Origin: Tolypothrix tenuis PCC 7101
GTDB taxonomy: Bacteria > Cyanobacteriota > Cyanobacteriia > Cyanobacteriales > Nostocaceae
Assembly: GCF_002368295.1 (NCBI RefSeq)
Contig: NZ_AP018248.1
Location: 5,721,298-5,785,297, forward strand
DNA: 64,000 nt
Direction: 5' to 3'
Part shown: piece by piece, positions 60,548 to 64,000 of the stretch
Layout of the letters: every line of letters starts with the position of its first letter
Position numbering within the stretch: the first letter of the stretch is position 1
Translations under genes and position numbers: made by a program
The notes under the pieces: model-generated
Databases searched by the model: none
Told to the model about the DNA's origin: nothing
Seen by the model: only the letters and a program-made list of their open reading frames with translations

Positions 60548-63046
60548 ATGGACGCTGAAGCAGCATTAGCATGGTTAGATACCATAATTCCTGCTCAGAC
60601 CGGGGAACGGTTGAGCGATTTGCAAAAAGTTATTCTTGTGCAAGTTTGGTTGGGTAGAAAATATTTAGATATTGCCCATGCTTACGGTTGTACGGAAGGA
60701 CACGTTAAGGATGTGGGTTCGCAGTTATGGAAGTTGCTGTCTCGGGTACTCAGAGAAAAGATTACTAAAAGTAATTGTCGCGCTACTTTAGAACGGGTGC
60801 TGAGAAAAACTGCGGCGATATCCGGTCTGATTGATTACTCAAAACCGTCCCAAGTTTCCGCTATTAAACCAGAGGATAGCAATTTTTTGGGTAGAGAAGA
60901 TGCGATCGCTCACCTGAATACTTTAGTAAATCAGGGGTCGAAAGTCATTGTTATCCAAGGTGAAGGCGGTTTAGGTAAAACTACTCTCGCACAGCAATAT
61001 TTGCAAAATCAGGGTTTCGAGTTGGTTTTAGAATTGTTGATGGCGAAAGAAACCCATAATATCACCTCAGCGCAACGGGTAGTAGAGGAATGGCTTAAAC
61101 AAGACTTTGGTGAAGAACCGGGGGTAGAATTTGGTGTAACTTTGGGACGACTCAAGCGCCTACTTCATCAGCGGCGGATTGGGGTGTTAATTGATAATTT
61201 AGAACCAGCTTTAGATCAACAAGGAAAGTTAATTCCTCCCCACCGCAACTATTTAGAACTGCTGCGGATTTTAGCTGATGTTAGGGTACAATCTCTCACA
61301 CTAATTACCAGTCGCGATCGCCTGTGTGAACCAGAACTAAATGTACATCATTATCGGCTTCCAGGTTTAGATCAAAGCGCTTGGCTGAAGTTTTTTCGCA
61401 ATCGGGGGTTAACTATTGACCTTCCTAGCTTGCAAAAAATACATCGTACCTACGGCGGTAATGCCAAAGCAATGGGTATTCTCGGCGGTGCGATGCAAGC
61501 CGATTTTGGCGGTGATATGGCGCTTTATTGGCAACAAAATCATGGCGATCCTTTAGCCGCCACAGATTTAAAAAATTTAGCGGTTAGTCAAATTAATCGT
61601 TTGCAATCTCTCGATCCTCAAGCCTATCGTCTGCTGTGCCGTTTAGGTTGTTATCTTTACCAAGATATACCCACTATTCCAGCACAAGGAATATTTTGTT
61701 TATTATGGGATGTGCCACTTGCTGAACATCGCCAAGTCATCGCTTCCTTGCAAAATCGTTCTTTAGTAGAGTGCGTTCAAGGTGAATATTGGCTACATCC
61801 GGTCATTCAAGCTGAGGCGATCGCGCGTTTACGCATGAGTGATGAGTGGAAAATTACTAACCACAAAGCCGCAGAATTTTGGACAGCTAGTGTTACCCAA
61901 ATTGCCACCTTTAAAGATGCTTTACAGGCTCTAGAATCCTATTATCACTATATAGAAATTAATGAATTTGAGTTAGCAGGTAAGGTGATTCTTAAGAGTC
62001 GTAATAATCAATGGCAGCAGTTTTTACCACTAGGTAGTACTTTATATCGCATGGGTTTAATTCAGCCCATACTCACGGCAATTAATCATATATTAACTCA
62101 TATTGATGATGAACAAAATATTATCGAATTATACAATATTTTGGGAGATTTATATTGGATAACTGGTGATATTAATCAGGCGCTAACTTGCCAAGAAAAA
62201 ACTATAAATTTAGCAAAGCAAGCGCTTAAATCACTTGTACATCAGTCAGAAAATAAACATGAAACACTTCACCCACAAGGTGATGGAGTTTTTAGGCATA
62301 GGGAACAGGGTATAGGGGATAGAGAAGAATTTACCAATGCCCCATGCCCCATGCCCAAAATGAAGTTTCCCGTCGCTGCCAATAAAGTTTACTATCTGAG
62401 AATGTTAGAAGTAGATTCCCTCTTAAGCATTGGTCTTTACAAAATAGATTTGTGGGAATTAGAAGCAGCTTTTGAGTTATTTCAACAAGTAATTTATCTG
62501 GCTCAAAATACCGCTCATCATCGCTGGGCAGAAAAAGCTTCTGTGTGTTTAGCTTTAGTTAATTCATCCTTAGGTTTATGTGATGCTGCCCATGAGTTAG
62601 CCAATATCGCCTATGAAAATCTTAAAAATGAAAAATTGCTCAAGAATGGCAGCTTTGCTTATTTTATGCAAATTTTAGGACAGACTTATGTAAATTTAGG
62701 AGATTTTTCTAAAGCCCATCAAATGTTTCATCAAGTATTGACTTTTGCAGAAGCAAGTCATTATATGCAAGTCAAAGCCAAAACCCTAAATAGTTTAGCA
62801 GAAATTTATCGCCAACAAGCAGATTATCAATTAGCTCTTGCCCATCATACAGAAGCAATTGAACTTTTGGATAAAATCGGCGCTAAATGTGACTTAGCAG
62901 CAGCTTATTTTCAGTTAGGGTTGACTTACAAAAATTTGAGCAAGATTGATGAAAGTCAAATGTATTTTCATCAAGCAATTCAGCTATTTACGGAAATCAA
63001 AGCACCAAAACAAGTTGCGAAAATTTCTCTAATTGCAAGTAGTTAA
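60548..63046 (+). CDS. STAND NTPase with vMAP-type HTH, NB-ARC and TPR domains
   Basis: An 832-residue signalling protein. Residues 1-90 form the helix-turn-helix region seen at the start of many cyanobacterial STAND proteins (RLSDLQKVILVQVWLGRKYL, YGCTEGHVKDVGSQLW). The NB-ARC P-loop is GEGGLGKTTLAQQ near 138, kinase 2 is IGVLIDNLEP near 215, and RNBS-B is LITSRDRL near 255. From about 500 on, TPR-like helices occur (IIELYNILGDLYWITGDINQAL; AEIYRQQADYQLALAHHTEAI). Residues about 570-613 are repeat-derived and interrupt the TPR array. STAND proteins oligomerise on ligand binding; a defence or signalling role is plausible but not shown. Confidence 0.85.
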   Translation: MDAEAALAWLDTIIPAQTGERLSDLQKVILVQVWLGRKYLDIAHAYGCTEGHVKDVGSQLWKLLSRVLREKITKSNCRATLERVLRKTAAISGLIDYSKPSQVSAIKPEDSNFLGREDAIAHLNTLVNQGSKVIVIQGEGGLGKTTLAQQYLQNQGFELVLELLMAKETHNITSAQRVVEEWLKQDFGEEPGVEFGVTLGRLKRLLHQRRIGVLIDNLEPALDQQGKLIPPHRNYLELLRILADVRVQSLTLITSRDRLCEPELNVHHYRLPGLDQSAWLKFFRNRGLTIDLPSLQKIHRTYGGNAKAMGILGGAMQADFGGDMALYWQQNHGDPLAATDLKNLAVSQINRLQSLDPQAYRLLCRLGCYLYQDIPTIPAQGIFCLLWDVPLAEHRQVIASLQNRSLVECVQGEYWLHPVIQAEAIARLRMSDEWKITNHKAAEFWTASVTQIATFKDALQALESYYHYIEINEFELAGKVILKSRNNQWQQFLPLGSTLYRMGLIQPILTAINHILTHIDDEQNIIELYNILGDLYWITGDINQALTCQEKTINLAKQALKSLVHQSENKHETLHPQGDGVFRHREQGIGDREEFTNAPCPMPKMKFPVAANKVYYLRMLEVDSLLSIGLYKIDLWELEAAFELFQQVIYLAQNTAHHRWAEKASVCLALVNSSLGLCDAAHELANIAYENLKNEKLLKNGSFAYFMQILGQTYVNLGDFSKAHQMFHQVLTFAEASHYMQVKAKTLNSLAEIYRQQADYQLALAHHTEAIELLDKIGAKCDLAAAYFQLGLTYKNLSKIDESQMYFHQAIQLFTEIKAPKQVAKISLIASS

Positions 63047-63077
63047 AATAAAGGAGGCAGAAGAGAGCAAATGGGTA

Positions 63078-63181
63078 GTAGGGGCACGGCATCAGTAAGA
63101 TAATTTGATATTCCAAAAGATTGTATATGCCGTGCCCTTACAAAGAATTCATCTGTTGCAAAGTTTATTTGAATTGGTATA
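63078..63181. repeat. MITE-like element, copy 2
   Basis: The 72-base core (63078-63149) matches 52071-52142 with five differences, and the right end GAATTGGTATAAG resembles the right end of copy 1. The left terminal repeat is missing or diverged. Confidence 0.65.
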
Positions 63182-63299
63182 AGAATTTTGATAATTAATA
63201 CTAATTCATATCAGGCGTAATTTTGAATTTTGAATTGGTAAGTTAAACCACATCTAGTTTTCATAATCTGAAATTGTATATTTATTGTGGGGGAGCCAC

Positions 63300-63532
63300 T
63301 GTGTTGCGCGGGTTCCCACGGCAGTCCGCTCAAGTCGGGAAACCCGCCCACGCGGCTGCCTCCCCGTTGTAGCAAGTGGCGTTGGGCATCTTGCCAGTGG
63401 TGTCAAATTAACGTGAAACCCGCTCTTGTGCAAGGTTTCGCCCTCACCCCCAGCCCCTCTCCCACCAGGAGAGGGGAGCAAGAGATTTAGTTCCCCTTCT
63501 CCCTGAGGGAGAAGGGGTTAGGGGATGAGGGC
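63300..63532. repeat. Cluster of palindromic intergenic repeats
   Basis: Two inverted-repeat units: GGTTCCCACGG...CGGGAAACCCGCC (about 63309-63345) and a long one from GCCCTCACCCCCAGCCCC (63440) to its complement GGGGTTAGGGGATGAGGGC (ending 63532). Such G/C-rich units are dispersed in Nostocales genomes. No gene is supported between 63047 and 63560. Confidence 0.65.
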
Positions 63533-63560
63533 GCGAGGTATTTGTACAACGCCCGCCCTA

Positions 63561-63812
63561 TTAGTTCTGCAATCGCTGTTGTAATCTTGTGTAGCGCTGT
63601 TTATCTTCACTGGAGCGCACAGCTAGGGATATGGCTTTTTTCGAGCCAATGACAATTGCCAACTTTTTAGCACGAGTTAGCCCAGTGTAAAACAGGTTCC
63701 GCGACAGCATCATATAGTGCTGCATATATAGCGGCAAAATTACCACTGGATACTCACTGCCTTGAGATTTATGAATTGTGGTGGCGAATGCTAGGGATAT
63801 TTCATCTAACAC
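63561..63812 (-). pseudogene. RecD-like helicase, C-terminal fragment
   Basis: The frame contains LDEISLAFATTIHKSQGSEYPVVILP and RNLFYTGLTRAKKLAIVIGSKKAI, the UvrD-C2 motifs V and VI (HKSQGSE, TRAK) of RecD2-type helicases. Reading upstream, the frame enters repeat DNA at about 63813 and meets a TGA at 63837-63839. So only 80 or so C-terminal residues remain. Either the gene was interrupted by a repeat element, with the rest beyond the window, or it is a dead 3' remnant. Confidence 0.7.
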
Positions 63813-64000
63813 CCCCAGGAGACTCCCGCCACAGCGTCAGCTTCTCTACGAGACGCTCCGCGAAGGCGGTGAGGATGCCAGTCGCCTGCGGAGGGAAACC
63901 CTCCCGCAGCGCTGGCGCAGGAATGGGGAGTCCGCTTGAGATTCACAATGAAGTCGAGTTGTTGCGGAGCAGCAACAGACGACGGGGTGAGCGACGAGTG
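63813..64000. repeat. Repeat element interrupting the RecD-like helicase gene
   Basis: Sequence such as CTCTACGAGACGCTCCGCGAAGGCGG, GCCTGCGGAGGGAAACCCTCCCGCAGCGC consists of overlapping palindromes typical of dispersed Nostocales repeats. It replaces the expected helicase coding sequence. Confidence 0.6.

Overview
The window looks like chromosome of a filamentous, probably heterocyst-forming cyanobacterium (Nostocales: Nostoc/Calothrix/Tolypothrix type). The evidence is the frequent HIP1 octamer (gcgatcgc), RpaA, carotenoid isomerase CrtH, a carboxysomal-type beta-carbonic anhydrase, a likely McdAB carboxysome-positioning pair, a CYP110-like P450, many PAS/HEAT/pentapeptide/DUF proteins and several families of short tandem and palindromic intergenic repeats. 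Genus and species cannot be fixed from the sequence alone.

Region 1-2352 is the right end of an integrated plasmid-like element. It carries, all on the minus strand, a P-loop ATPase, a small basic protein and a DUF3854 (Toprim-like) replication protein that runs off the left edge. It ends exactly at the 3' half of a tRNA-Ser(CGA) gene that has no 5' half here, which is the usual footprint of integration into a tRNA gene. Remnants of an ISAzo13-type transposase and of a ParB-like protein follow. From about 3 kb the sequence is ordinary chromosome, starting with rpaA and its terminator.

Region 6.1-17.9 kb is the most distinctive part. Three large RTX (hemolysin-type calcium-binding repeat) proteins lie in tandem on the plus strand. 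The first combines a PhoX-like N-terminus, an esterase-like phytase domain and a GDPD phosphodiesterase domain that interrupts the phytase-like domain. The second is a type I phosphodiesterase/alkaline phosphatase-superfamily enzyme. These two share an almost identical 255-residue C-terminus and the terminator that follows it. The third has RTX repeats, a Calx-beta domain and two DUF4114-like modules. Tandem 8-mers resembling cyanobacterial PHO boxes lie upstream. Together they suggest a secreted phosphate-scavenging locus exported by a type I system encoded elsewhere.

Region 18-35 kb holds housekeeping and small accessory genes: cupin, alpha/beta hydrolases, Uma2 nuclease, YggT, upp, a candidate small RNA with its own promoter and terminator, crtH, a penicillin-binding-type serine hydrolase, a cyanovirin-N homologue, purT, pentapeptide protein, MazEF-like toxin-antitoxin, a Uup-type ABC-F ATPase, DUF1824 and prohibitin.

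Region 35-50 kb has an ABC exporter, a CcmS-like small protein, a HEAT-repeat gene broken by one TGA, a hexapeptide acyltransferase, a P450, the mcdAB-like pair, an alpha/beta hydrolase, and a multi-PAS sensor kinase with its receiver protein. Region 50-64 kb has galU, an epoxide hydrolase-like protein, beta-carbonic anhydrase, DUF1772 and NTF2-like proteins, a two-partner-secretion adhesin, uppS with a diiron ferritin-like protein, a STAND NB-ARC/TPR protein with a repeat element inserted in frame, and the 3' end of a RecD-like helicase cut off by repeat DNA. Carboxysome-related genes (ccaA, mcdAB, possibly ccmS) are scattered, not clustered. No CRISPR array, rRNA or complete tRNA was seen.
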